A DNA stretch of 64,000 nt, taken from positions 62,001-126,000 of the forward strand of contig NZ_CAMLFE010000002.1 of the NCBI RefSeq assembly GCF_946479275.1, written 5' to 3'. The stretch is from an uncultured Bartonella sp. GTDB lineage: Bacteria > Pseudomonadota > Alphaproteobacteria > Rhizobiales > Rhizobiaceae. Positions 54,879 to 62,674 of this stretch are shown piece by piece. The position numbers were made by a program, and so were the translations under genes. Positions within the stretch are counted from its first letter, which is position 1. Each line of letters opens with the position of its first letter. The notes under the pieces were generated by a model, which saw nothing but the letters and a program-made list of their open reading frames with translations, did not search any database and had not been told where the DNA came from.

Positions 54879-55894
54879 TGACGGGGATTTTTGCCGATTG
54901 GCAACCCCGTTACGCCGAAATCGGAATAGCGACTTTTCCGGTATGGATAACACAAAGTGCCAAAAGACCGGCCGTAAAACGCTATTTGAATGTTGGGAAA
55001 ATAGGTAGCGAACAACTTGCCTTAAAATTTCCCGACATTCAGGCATTTGGGATTGCTTGTAAAAAGAACAGACTAACCGTTTTGGATGTGGATACATCCG
55101 ATGAACGGATACTGGCTGAAGAATTAGACAAATACGGGAAGACACCTTTCATCGTACGAAGCGGATCAGGACATTTTCAAGCTTGGTATCGCAACAATGG
55201 CGAAGGGCGGCGAATCAGACCAAACAACTTGAGGCCAGTTGACATATTGGGAGACGGATACGTGGTCGCACCGCCTTCCAAGGGGATAAAAGGCAATTAT
55301 CAAATCATTGCAGGATCACTTGACGATTTGCATGATCTGCCAAAAATGCGGAGCGTCGGGGTGATGTCCGACATCGTTCCGAAAGAAGAAAAACAAAAAG
55401 CAACACTAAAAATTGGCGAAGGACAAAGAAATGATCTTTTATGGCGTCATTGTATGAGAGCCGTACCAAGTTGCCAATCACTTGATGAATTGATGAGTAT
55501 CGCTGCAAAATATAATCAATCGGAATTTTGTCCACCATTGCCGGATGATGAAGTGACGAAACTGGTCAATAGTGCTTTTCAGCATCAATTAGAAGACAAG
55601 AACTATTTTGCAACAGGGCATAAAGTCATCATAGACCACAGTATGATTGATGGCCTTATGATGGAAGCCCCAGACGCTTTTCTTCTCTATAACCTTCTAA
55701 AGCGTTTTCATTGGGGACGTGAATTTTACATTGCTGACGCCATGGCACCAACTATGCCCAAAGGTGGATGGACACAAAAACGATTATCCGCTGCAAGGAA
55801 AGAGCTTCTAAACCGTGGCATAGTGAAAAGGATAAAAAAAGCCAGCAGCTCATCAGGTGCAGCAATCTATAAATTCCAGACTAGTCAAAAATGA
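54878..55894 (+). CDS. Prim-pol (bifunctional DNA primase/polymerase) domain protein
   Basis: 338 residues. The N-terminal primase-polymerase domain: IGIATFPVWITQSAKRPAVK, catalytic LDVDT (Asp70, Asp72), SGSGHFQAWYR (His99) and RPVDILGDGYVVAPPS (Asp122). The C-terminal region at about 170-225 is a primase-C-like helical domain, and the end (about 300-338) is a winged-helix-like tail. It starts replication of the element DNA. No helicase domain is fused. Confidence 0.85.
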   Translation: MTGIFADWQPRYAEIGIATFPVWITQSAKRPAVKRYLNVGKIGSEQLALKFPDIQAFGIACKKNRLTVLDVDTSDERILAEELDKYGKTPFIVRSGSGHFQAWYRNNGEGRRIRPNNLRPVDILGDGYVVAPPSKGIKGNYQIIAGSLDDLHDLPKMRSVGVMSDIVPKEEKQKATLKIGEGQRNDLLWRHCMRAVPSCQSLDELMSIAAKYNQSEFCPPLPDDEVTKLVNSAFQHQLEDKNYFATGHKVIIDHSMIDGLMMEAPDAFLLYNLLKRFHWGREFYIADAMAPTMPKGGWTQKRLSAARKELLNRGIVKRIKKASSSSGAAIYKFQTSQK

Positions 55895-55989
55895 CTACCT
55901 ATAAGAAACATACACCCTCTTCTCCCCTTTAAGACGAATGTTTTATTTGAGAACAATATAGGCAAGTTAAAGTATTAAGGACAAACACC

Positions 55990-56268
55990 ATGAAAAAGAA
56001 ACAACATGAACTTGATCCCGATGCAATGATCACCGAGATGGCGCAGGGCTTGGCTGGTCTTGTCAGGCGCGTTCTTTATGACGGTGCTGACATACAAACC
56101 GCATTGAACATCATTGAAGAAATACTGGATGGACTTCAAGAAGAATGGATCAAAAGCGGTTTAAATAAAAAGGACGCCATTACCCTGAAAGAACATCTCG
56201 GCAGTCGTATTGCAGATGAAGGCTTGAAAGCCGATCTAATAAGAAATGGAGTTGCCGGACATGCCTAA
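55990..56268 (+). CDS. Phage protein, unknown
   Basis: 92 residues, acidic-helical, no recognised family. AAGGA precedes the ATG. Its end overlaps the start of the next gene. Confidence 0.55.
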   Translation: MKKKQHELDPDAMITEMAQGLAGLVRRVLYDGADIQTALNIIEEILDGLQEEWIKSGLNKKDAITLKEHLGSRIADEGLKADLIRNGVAGHA

Positions 56269-56506
56269 ACCATTAACGCCTCAAAAATTTGATGATCTGA
56301 CCTTGCATCAAAACAATAAGAGGCAATCTGAAATCATATGGACGGCTGAAGCAATCGGGCGATATATTGGAACATCAGCAGACTTTGTAACCAATACACT
56401 TGCACATCTTGACGGCTCTCCAGTTTCAAAAGTCGGGCGGCGTTATTGCGCAAAAAGGAATGAACTGGATTTGTATTTCAGCACAAAACCGGAACAAACC
56501 TTATAA
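56261..56506 (+). CDS. Small helix-turn-helix phage protein
   Basis: 81 residues. IIWTAEAIGRYIGTSADFVTNTLAHLDGSPVSKVGRRYCAKRNELDLYF looks like an excisionase or terminase-small-like HTH. I prefer ATG 56261 with GGAG at 56248-56251; an earlier ATG at 56246 adds five residues. It lies 50 bp before the portal gene. Confidence 0.6.
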   Translation: MPKPLTPQKFDDLTLHQNNKRQSEIIWTAEAIGRYIGTSADFVTNTLAHLDGSPVSKVGRRYCAKRNELDLYFSTKPEQTL

Positions 56507-56557
56507 AACCCTGTAAAACCAGTAAGATAGATAATTTGCTAATGCTATAAAGGGGCC

Positions 56558-57808
56558 ATGAAAATATGGCCCTTTTCCATTAAGACGCAAGCTATCGAGC
56601 AAAAGTCACAGATTACCGCTCCAGAAGATTGGCTGGTTGAATTATTTCAATCGAGCAAGTCAATCTCCGGAATATCGGTTACGCCGGCTAATGCTATGCG
56701 ATGCACACCAGTCCGCGCCGCAATTGAAGCCATAGCCGAACCAGTCGGGCAACTTCCCTTACATGTATTTAAGAAAAATGGAGACCAACGCGACCGAGTG
56801 ATAGATCACCCTGTTGCCAAGGTGTTGGACTTTCCGAATAGTTGGACAACGGCTCAAGACTTACGTGAACAAGTACAGCGTGATTGCCTGCTCTATGGCA
56901 ATGGTTATGCCGAAATCATTCGGGTTAATGGCAATAAGCCGCAAAATCTAATCCGGTTAAACCCCGCTTCTATCAGTGTAGAAGCTGATGATTTTGGGGA
57001 ACCGATTTACCTTCAAGGTACGGGCAAAAGCACCGGACGTACTATCAAAAGAGAAAATATCATTCACATAAAAACCGCATCATTAGACGGTTTTAAAGGT
57101 GTGAGTCCGGTCAACGACTGTAAGAACGCTATAGGCGTGGCTTTGGCATTAGAAAAACATGCCGGTTATCTGTTCGGCCGTGGAGCGCGCCCTAGCGGTG
57201 CTCTGATGTTTCCCAAAGGCATGGGAGAAGACGCTGTCAAACAAACGCGCAAAGCATGGAGAGAGACCCACGAAAGCGAAGGAGAAAACGGAAAAACCGC
57301 AATCCTTTATGATGGCGTCGAATTCAAACCATTTACATTCACAAGCGTTGATGCCCAATTTCTCGAAACGTGGCGTCATGCAATTACGGAAATAGCCCGT
57401 ATTTTCCGCGTCCCCCCGCCAATGCTTTATGAGCTTGGACGGGCAACATGGGGCAATGCTGTTGAATTAAGAGAAAACTTTTTGACGTTCACTCTCTCGC
57501 GTTGGCTAAAGGCGTGGCAAGGTGAACTCAAGCTGAAACTCTTCACCGAAGATGAGCGTGCAAACTATTACGTCGAATTCGAGACCAACGATCTTCTGAA
57601 GACCGACCTTGCAAGTCGTGCCGCGTCCTATGCAACGCTTATCAGTAGCAGAGTTATGAACCCGAATGAATGTCGCGCCCGCGAAAATCTCGCACCATAC
57701 GAAGGCGGCGACGAATTCATCAATCCGAACATTGCAACTAAGCCGGATGGTTTTTTGGAAAATACCGAAAAACCTTCAGAGGCTGATGATGAGAAAGAAG
57801 ATCAATGA
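56558..57808 (+). CDS. Phage portal protein, HK97 family
   Basis: 416 residues. CTPVRAAIEAIAEPVGQLPLHVFKKNGDQRDRVIDHPVAKVLDFPN and LYGNGYAEIIRVNGNKPQNLIRLNP are typical HK97-type portal segments, as is TPVSPVNDC-like GVSPVNDCKNAIGVALALE. It forms the ring through which DNA enters the head. AAAGGGG stands before the ATG. The stop overlaps the next start (ATGA). In classical HK97-type genomes terminase comes before portal; here it comes after the connector genes. Confidence 0.93.
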   Translation: MKIWPFSIKTQAIEQKSQITAPEDWLVELFQSSKSISGISVTPANAMRCTPVRAAIEAIAEPVGQLPLHVFKKNGDQRDRVIDHPVAKVLDFPNSWTTAQDLREQVQRDCLLYGNGYAEIIRVNGNKPQNLIRLNPASISVEADDFGEPIYLQGTGKSTGRTIKRENIIHIKTASLDGFKGVSPVNDCKNAIGVALALEKHAGYLFGRGARPSGALMFPKGMGEDAVKQTRKAWRETHESEGENGKTAILYDGVEFKPFTFTSVDAQFLETWRHAITEIARIFRVPPPMLYELGRATWGNAVELRENFLTFTLSRWLKAWQGELKLKLFTEDERANYYVEFETNDLLKTDLASRAASYATLISSRVMNPNECRARENLAPYEGGDEFINPNIATKPDGFLENTEKPSEADDEKEDQ

Positions 57809-58197
57809 TGGATTTGACTGAAATCTATAACAATTTGGCCGATCAGGAAAAAGGGCATGAATACGATGTCATGGATCCTGTGACAGGTCAAACAACCGGC
57901 ATCAAGTTTCGCGTTGCTGGTCCAGATTCACAGATTGCGCGTAGAGCGCGCCTAAAGCTTGTCGATGATCTCAGTGAACTCAGTGATGATGATGGAAACA
58001 TATCGGCCGAAAATCGCGAAAAGGCCCGCTTATCGTCTCTCGCTTCTCTGGTTTTAGATTGGAACCTTTCAGAAGCCGGACAGGCTGTCCCCTGCAATTC
58101 TGAAAATATTATCCGCATTCTCAAGAGTGTTCACTGGTTACAGGTTCAGGTTGATGCCTTTGCTGCTGACCGCACAGCTTATCGAGGTGAAAAATGA
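57805..58197 (+). CDS. Phage morphogenesis protein of unknown type
   Basis: 130 residues. NVDV-like motif absent; VMDPVTGQTTGIKFRVAGPDSQIARRARLKLVDDL resembles small proteins encoded beside portal genes in Hyphomicrobiales phages, and may be a scaffold or assembly helper. It overlaps both the portal and the protease-capsid genes by four bases, so it is certainly expressed with them. Confidence 0.6.
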   Translation: MMDLTEIYNNLADQEKGHEYDVMDPVTGQTTGIKFRVAGPDSQIARRARLKLVDDLSELSDDDGNISAENREKARLSSLASLVLDWNLSEAGQAVPCNSENIIRILKSVHWLQVQVDAFAADRTAYRGEK

Positions 58198-59765
58198 TCG
58201 AGCACTTAGAAACAAAAGCGGCGTTCACTGTATCAGAGATAGGCGAAATCGAAGGGCTGGCATGGCTATTCAATTCTCCTGATAGCTATGGTGATGAGAT
58301 CACGAAACAAGCTTTCTCAGAGACAAGTTGCCCGCTTCCCATGTTGGACACGCACAATCAAGGGGAAGCTATCGGCGTTTGGGATACTGTTGAAGCAACA
58401 GACAACGGCCTGAAAGTTAAAGGGCGTCTACTGGTCAATGAGATACAGCGCGCCCGCGAAGTACGTGCACTTATTCGAGAAAAGGCTGTCACCGGCCTTT
58501 CTATAGGTTTCATCATAAAACATGCGGACACCCGCAAAGGCGGCGGCCGGATTATCTCGGATTTGTCACTCAAAGAAATATCTATCGTTGCCGTTCCGGC
58601 TCATCCGGGGGCGAGGATCACATCAGCAAAAGCACTGGATGCCAGAAAGGAAAATATCTTGGACACTAAAGCAACTGAGACAGAAACGAAGATTGATGCA
58701 GGCTTGGAAAAGAAAATCAATGAATTAGCCGGCATCATCAAACAGATTGATATGAGCAAAATTAGCAAGCGCGTAGATGAACTTGAGGCAAAGATGCAGC
58801 GCGCAGGCAACGGCAAATATAATGACGTGCCGGATGAAGAAACACTGTTGGAAAAGAAAGCTTTTGGAACATATTTGCGCCATGGCAAAGAAGGCTTAAG
58901 CGATCTTGAGAAAAAAGCTTTGACGGTTGGAGACAGCGCACAGGCTGGTTATTTGGCCCCGCCGGAATTTGGTGATGAGATCATCAAGCTGTTGCGTGAA
59001 ATGTCACCAATTCGCCAATATGCCAACGTCAAAACGATGGCGAGTGCGGAAATGCGTTGGCCGCGTCGGTTGGAAAGCACTAAAGCTAAATGGGTAGAAG
59101 AGATAGAAGAACGTTCAGAAACGAGCCTGAAATATGAACAGGTCGCTATCAAGCCGTTCGAGCTGGCTACTTTTGCCGACATTTCCCGTCAATTGATGGA
59201 AGATAATGCTTACAATCTGGAAGACGAACTCAAAAGCGATTTAGCCGAAAGCTTTGCTATTACCGAAGCGGAGTCGTTTATATTAGGCTCAGGCGTTAAG
59301 CAGCCAATGGGCTTACTTACATCTCCCCAGATCAAGACTACCAATGCAGCCGCTATTGATGGCGATACGCTCATTGACCTCATTTACTCGTTGCCGACGT
59401 TCTATTCACAAAAAGGCGTGTTCGTTATGAACCGCAATACCATCGCAACCGTACGCAAGCTCAAGAATGCGAATGGGGATTATATTTGGCAGGAAAGCCT
59501 CAAAGATGGGCAGCCTGCAACTTTGTTGGGGCGACCAGTTGTTGAAGCTGTCGATATGCCAGACCCAGCAGCAGGCAATACACCTATTATTTTTGGTGAC
59601 TTGTCCGGCTATCGCATTATGGACCGTGTAGGATTTGAAATCTTTTCCGATCCATATACCCAAGCAACGAAAGGCATCGTTCGTTTTCATGCACGTCGTC
59701 GTGTCGGTGCCGACGTAACGCATCCCGATCGCATTCGTAAACTCACACTCACATCATCAAAATAA
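58194..59765 (+). CDS. Fused HK97-type prohead protease and major capsid protein
   Basis: 523 residues joining two proteins that are usually separate. Residues 1-150 are the S78-type prohead protease, with His54 in MLDTHNQ and nucleophile Ser103 in VTGLSIGF, plus LKEISIVAVPAHPGARI. Residues about 165-205 form a delta-domain-like coiled coil. From about 245 on it is the HK97 capsid: GYLAPPEFGDEIIKLLREMSPIRQYANVKTM, then LLGRPVVEAVDMPDP and FGDLSGYRIMDRVG. Cleavage in the linker would release the capsid. A structured spacer follows. Confidence 0.93.
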   Translation: MIEHLETKAAFTVSEIGEIEGLAWLFNSPDSYGDEITKQAFSETSCPLPMLDTHNQGEAIGVWDTVEATDNGLKVKGRLLVNEIQRAREVRALIREKAVTGLSIGFIIKHADTRKGGGRIISDLSLKEISIVAVPAHPGARITSAKALDARKENILDTKATETETKIDAGLEKKINELAGIIKQIDMSKISKRVDELEAKMQRAGNGKYNDVPDEETLLEKKAFGTYLRHGKEGLSDLEKKALTVGDSAQAGYLAPPEFGDEIIKLLREMSPIRQYANVKTMASAEMRWPRRLESTKAKWVEEIEERSETSLKYEQVAIKPFELATFADISRQLMEDNAYNLEDELKSDLAESFAITEAESFILGSGVKQPMGLLTSPQIKTTNAAAIDGDTLIDLIYSLPTFYSQKGVFVMNRNTIATVRKLKNANGDYIWQESLKDGQPATLLGRPVVEAVDMPDPAAGNTPIIFGDLSGYRIMDRVGFEIFSDPYTQATKGIVRFHARRRVGADVTHPDRIRKLTLTSSK

Positions 59766-59771
59766 CGAGAT

Positions 59772-59836
59772 AAGCCAGTGGTAGATTGCGGGACCGCTCA
59801 TTCCGTAAAAGAGACGATGAGGCACTGGCTTTTTTC
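59772..59836 (+). terminator. Terminator-like stem with T-run after the capsid gene
   Basis: AAGCCAGTG (59772-59780) and CACTGGCTT (59823-59831) form a perfect 9-bp stem with a 42-nt loop; TTTTTT (59830-59835) follows. Its 3' arm interlocks with a second stem (59811-59822 with 59845-59856). Confidence 0.65.
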
Positions 59837-59856
59837 TACCTTTTCCTCATCGTCTC
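59811..59856 (+). other. 12-bp perfect inverted repeat interlocked with the terminator stem
   Basis: GAGACGATGAGG (59811-59822) pairs with CCTCATCGTCTC (59845-59856). The left arm sits in the loop of the 59772-59831 stem and abuts its 3' arm, so the two stems together have H-type pseudoknot topology. Confidence 0.7.
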
Positions 59857-59882
59857 ACGAGCAATCTTTAGGAGTCTTTCTC

Positions 59883-60224
59883 ATGCCTTATGCAGCACCA
59901 AGAATTTGTAATTGCGGGTATCGTGTCGCTTATGGCGTCCGTTGCCCCTGTGAACGTAAAAGCGATGCAGAACGCAAGGCAAGGCATGACTTGAAGCGTC
60001 CTAATTCATCAAGACGTGGCTATTCAAGGACGTGGGAAAGATGGCGCGCAGCTTATCTGAAAGAACATCGGTTTTGCGTCCGGTGTGGAGCACCTGCAAC
60101 CGTAGTAGATCACATCAAACCGCATAAGGGTGACAAGACTTTGTTTTCCGACCGAAACAACTGGCAAGCCCTATGCACTCATTGTCATTCAAGCGTCAAG
60201 CAGCGCGAAGAAAGGAATCACTAA
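59883..60224 (+). CDS. HNH endonuclease of the packaging module
   Basis: 113 residues. Cys pairs in CNCGYRVAYGVRCPC (N-terminal) and CVRCGAPATVVDHIKPHKGDKTLFSDRNNWQALCTHCHSSV form the HNH fold with two zinc-binding CxxC pairs; DHIKPH is the catalytic His region. AGGAG precedes ATG 59883. HNH proteins are common partners of HK97-type terminases in cos-type packaging. Here it lies after the capsid rather than beside terminase. Confidence 0.9.
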   Translation: MPYAAPRICNCGYRVAYGVRCPCERKSDAERKARHDLKRPNSSRRGYSRTWERWRAAYLKEHRFCVRCGAPATVVDHIKPHKGDKTLFSDRNNWQALCTHCHSSVKQREERNH

Positions 60225-60225
60225 C

Positions 60226-60714
60226 ATGTCGATATTTACCACAGCAGGCACAAAACTGTTCATTGGTACAGCCATTAAAAACAAGAACTCAGACTTTGTT
60301 CTGTCAGACTTTGCATCTCAAACATGGACCGAAATCAATGGACTAGAGAATATCGGTTCATTGGGTGACACATCAGAAGAAGTGACGTTTGGTGTCATTG
60401 GTAACATGCGTGTTCAAAAGTACAAAGGACTACGCAACGCTGGCAACATGGAAATCATTATAGGCGTCGATTATTCGGATGCAGGCCAGAAAGCAATTAG
60501 AGCAGCAGAAAGAACAATTTACGATTATGCATTTCGTATCGTCTTCAATGACGCTCCAGTAGATGGAACACCATCAGAGCGGCTATTCATTGCTAAGGTT
60601 ATGAGCGCAAGTGAAGAGGCTGGCGAAGCAAATAACGTCGTCAAGCTAAAGGCCACGCTTGGCATCAATTCTAACATCGTCGTTGTCGATGCCGCAGATT
60701 CCAATGAAGCGTAA
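60226..60714 (+). CDS. Phage tail-tube-like protein
   Basis: 162 residues starting MSIFTTAGTKLFIGTA, with WTEINGLENIGSLGDTSEEVTFGVIGNMRVQKYKGLRNAGNMEI and a closing VKLKATLGINSN. This matches the major tail (tube) proteins of siphoviruses. AAAGGA stands before ATG 60226; the HNH stop is one base upstream. Its presence before the connectors is unusual and hints that tail functions may be encoded in the element. Confidence 0.7.
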   Translation: MSIFTTAGTKLFIGTAIKNKNSDFVLSDFASQTWTEINGLENIGSLGDTSEEVTFGVIGNMRVQKYKGLRNAGNMEIIIGVDYSDAGQKAIRAAERTIYDYAFRIVFNDAPVDGTPSERLFIAKVMSASEEAGEANNVVKLKATLGINSNIVVVDAADSNEA

Positions 60715-60731
60715 TAGATGCATGGCAACTT

Positions 60732-60770
60732 CCAAGGGGGGGCAGTGTTCAAACTTTTTGCCTCTCTTGG
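60732..60770 (+). other. G-run hairpin between the tail-tube and connector genes
   Basis: CCAAG plus five of a seven-G run (60732-60741) pairs with CCTCTCTTGG (60761-60770), including two G-U pairs. This is a 10-bp stem with a 19-nt loop in the 111-bp spacer. No T-tract follows. Confidence 0.45.
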
Positions 60771-60825
60771 GAACCGGCGGTCGGGCACAGCCTCGTTATT
60801 TTTAAAAAATAGGATTTTTTTTCAA

Positions 60826-61137
60826 ATGTCTATTTTGACGCTCAAACAAGTTAAAGATCAGCTCAATTTTACCGATGACATCGGGGATATTGATGACGAT
60901 TTGCTGACATTAAAAATGCAAGCCGCACAAAATTATGTCGAGAGCCTTTTAGGCTACAAAATTGAAGAGCGTTACGGCAACAACGGTAACGATCCTATTC
61001 CTCCGGCCTTGCAGGAAGCTGTCTGCCAAATTGCCGCTTGGTGGTACGAACAGAGGGAAGCCGTCGGGGGCGTCATTTCATCTATTCCTCATGGGTGTGA
61101 TGACATTATCCGCAGTTTTCGCGATTGGACATTTTGA
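60826..61137 (+). CDS. Head-tail connector protein, HK97 gp6-like
   Basis: 103 residues. MSILTLKQVKDQLNFTDDIGDIDDDLLTLKMQAAQNYVESLLGYK then AAWWYEQREAVGG is a classic gp6 pattern. ATG 60826 with AGGA upstream fits the family start; the earlier in-frame start would extend into the spacer. It forms part of the portal-tail adaptor. Confidence 0.88.
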   Translation: MSILTLKQVKDQLNFTDDIGDIDDDLLTLKMQAAQNYVESLLGYKIEERYGNNGNDPIPPALQEAVCQIAAWWYEQREAVGGVISSIPHGCDDIIRSFRDWTF

Positions 61138-61138
61138 C

Positions 61139-61555
61139 ATGACTGATAATGATCAAGCTTCATGGGATAAATTCCGCGCCCGTATGCAGGCTATACCGAA
61201 GGCCGTTCGCCAACAATGCGAGCCTGCTTTAATCAAGTCGGCAAATGAATTAGCCAACAGCATGAAGGACAAGGCACCAAAGCGCACAGGACGTTTAGCC
61301 GACAGCATAACAGTAACAAAGCCTAATGAAACAACCCCGCCCTATTCTCAGCCTGGTGGAAGTGCGACTGCTGAGGAATTAGAGGCGATTGTAACCGTGG
61401 GGAATAGTGATGTTCGTTATCCTCATTTGGTCGAGTACGGAACAAGCAAAATGCCCGCACAACCTTTTTTTTGGCCGAGTGCTAGAGAGCTTCAAAAGCG
61501 GATTAAGGGCAGACTGAAACGGACAATCAAAAAGGCAGTAGAGGGGACTAAATGA
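61139..61555 (+). CDS. HK97 gp10-like head-tail joining protein
   Basis: 138 residues. MKDKAPKRTGRLADSITV and HLVEYGTSKMPAQPFFWPSARELQKR are the HK97 gp10 family marks. It starts one base after the connector stop and overlaps the next gene by four bases. Confidence 0.88.
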   Translation: MTDNDQASWDKFRARMQAIPKAVRQQCEPALIKSANELANSMKDKAPKRTGRLADSITVTKPNETTPPYSQPGGSATAEELEAIVTVGNSDVRYPHLVEYGTSKMPAQPFFWPSARELQKRIKGRLKRTIKKAVEGTK

Positions 61556-61968
61556 TGATCGAGCTAGCAATTCAAAAGGCTATCTATAAACGTCTTACAA
61601 CAACACAGGAGGTTCTCTCTCTTGTGCCTTTTAAGAACATTCTGGATCGCAACCAACAGCCAAAAGTCGATCCGTTGATACTGTTAGGTAGCGATCAGAT
61701 TGTCGATGATAGCAGCAATATAAAACGGTGTAATTGGCGCATTTATTCGACTGTAGACATCTGGAAAACCGAAACTGGTTTAACCGGTACAAAAGCCATT
61801 TCCGGAGCAATTCGACAGGCGATAAGGAACGGAAAACCAGAATTAGACACCGGTTATCACTGTGTTGATTGGTATGTGGCAACTACTCGCTTTTTGCGTG
61901 ATCCGGATGGTGAACATAGCCATGGCATACTCACCATTGAAAGCCTGATCGTGGAGGAACAACCATGA
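61552..61968 (+). CDS. DUF3168 family tail-completion protein
   Basis: 138 residues. ELAIQKAIYKRLTTTQEVLSLVPFKNILDRNQ, then RIYSTVDIWKTETGLTGTKAISGAIRQAI and a late HGILTIESLIVEEQ match DUF3168 proteins, which close the head-tail joint. ATGA overlaps both neighbours. Confidence 0.85.
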   Translation: MMIELAIQKAIYKRLTTTQEVLSLVPFKNILDRNQQPKVDPLILLGSDQIVDDSSNIKRCNWRIYSTVDIWKTETGLTGTKAISGAIRQAIRNGKPELDTGYHCVDWYVATTRFLRDPDGEHSHGILTIESLIVEEQP

Positions 61969-62282
61969 AAGCGGGCAAGCTAACGCACGTTATTAGAATC
62001 GTCAAAATTGACCAGTCTGGAATAGACGATTTTGGCAATCCAATAACCGAGAAAGTACCGCTAGCTACGTTGCGCGCTGAGATAGTGCAACAAAGCACCG
62101 AGGAATTCATTCGCGCCTATGGGGCGTCTGACGAGACAATTATGATCTTTAGAACCCGCTTCATTAACGGCGTCAACAACTCGTGTCTTATCGAATTTAA
62201 CGGGCGCACATTTAACATCAAAGAAACATCGGAAATCGGACGGCGCGAAGGCTTAGAAATCCGGTGTCTGGAGAAATCCTAA
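61965..62282 (+). CDS. Phage head closure/head-tail adaptor protein
   Basis: 105 residues with the SPP1 gp16-like pattern: MKAGKLTHVIRIVKIDQSGIDDFGNP, then ATLRAEIVQQSTEEFIRAYGASDETIMIFRTRFINGVN and ending FNIKETSEIGRREGLEIRC. It overlaps the terminase small gene by one base (TAATG). Confidence 0.85.
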   Translation: MKAGKLTHVIRIVKIDQSGIDDFGNPITEKVPLATLRAEIVQQSTEEFIRAYGASDETIMIFRTRFINGVNNSCLIEFNGRTFNIKETSEIGRREGLEIRCLEKS

Positions 62283-62674
62283 TGAGAGGTAGAAAACCCA
62301 AAAATATGAAGAATGATAACAAGGCCATCGTCTCGCGTCTTCAGCCACCGCGCTGGCTATCGAAGGATGCAGCGGCCGAATGGAAGCGTGTGATGCCGAT
62401 ACTCAATGAAAGGAAAATCCTAACAGAAGCCGATATTGGAGGGTTAGAGAACTACTGTATTGCAACTGGCTTAGTCAGGGAAATGGAACGCAACATCCAA
62501 GATCAAGGAGCGATTATTTTTCGTGACGGCATGCCAAAGCGCAATCCGGCCGTAGGTATTCAAGCTGACGCTATGACCCGCGCTAGATTACTAGCGGCTG
62601 AATTGGGATTGACACCAGTATCGCGTTCGAGAGCTTCTGTAGGTGCAACTGATGATGATACCCTCTTGGATTGA
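62282..62674 (+). CDS. Phage terminase small subunit, P27 family
   Basis: 130 residues. MRGRKPKNMKNDNKAIVSRLQPPRWLSKDAAAEWKRVMPILNERKILTEADIGGLENYCIATG is the P27-type small-subunit pattern that recognises the packaging site. ATG 62282 fits the family start; a slightly earlier frame start would overlap more. The large subunit starts inside its 3' end. Confidence 0.88.
   Translation: MRGRKPKNMKNDNKAIVSRLQPPRWLSKDAAAEWKRVMPILNERKILTEADIGGLENYCIATGLVREMERNIQDQGAIIFRDGMPKRNPAVGIQADAMTRARLLAAELGLTPVSRSRASVGATDDDTLLD

Noticed and set aside
59778..59882. N-terminal extension of the HNH protein
   Set aside because: The stretch is in frame but forms the interlocked stems, and AGGAG sits correctly before ATG 59883.
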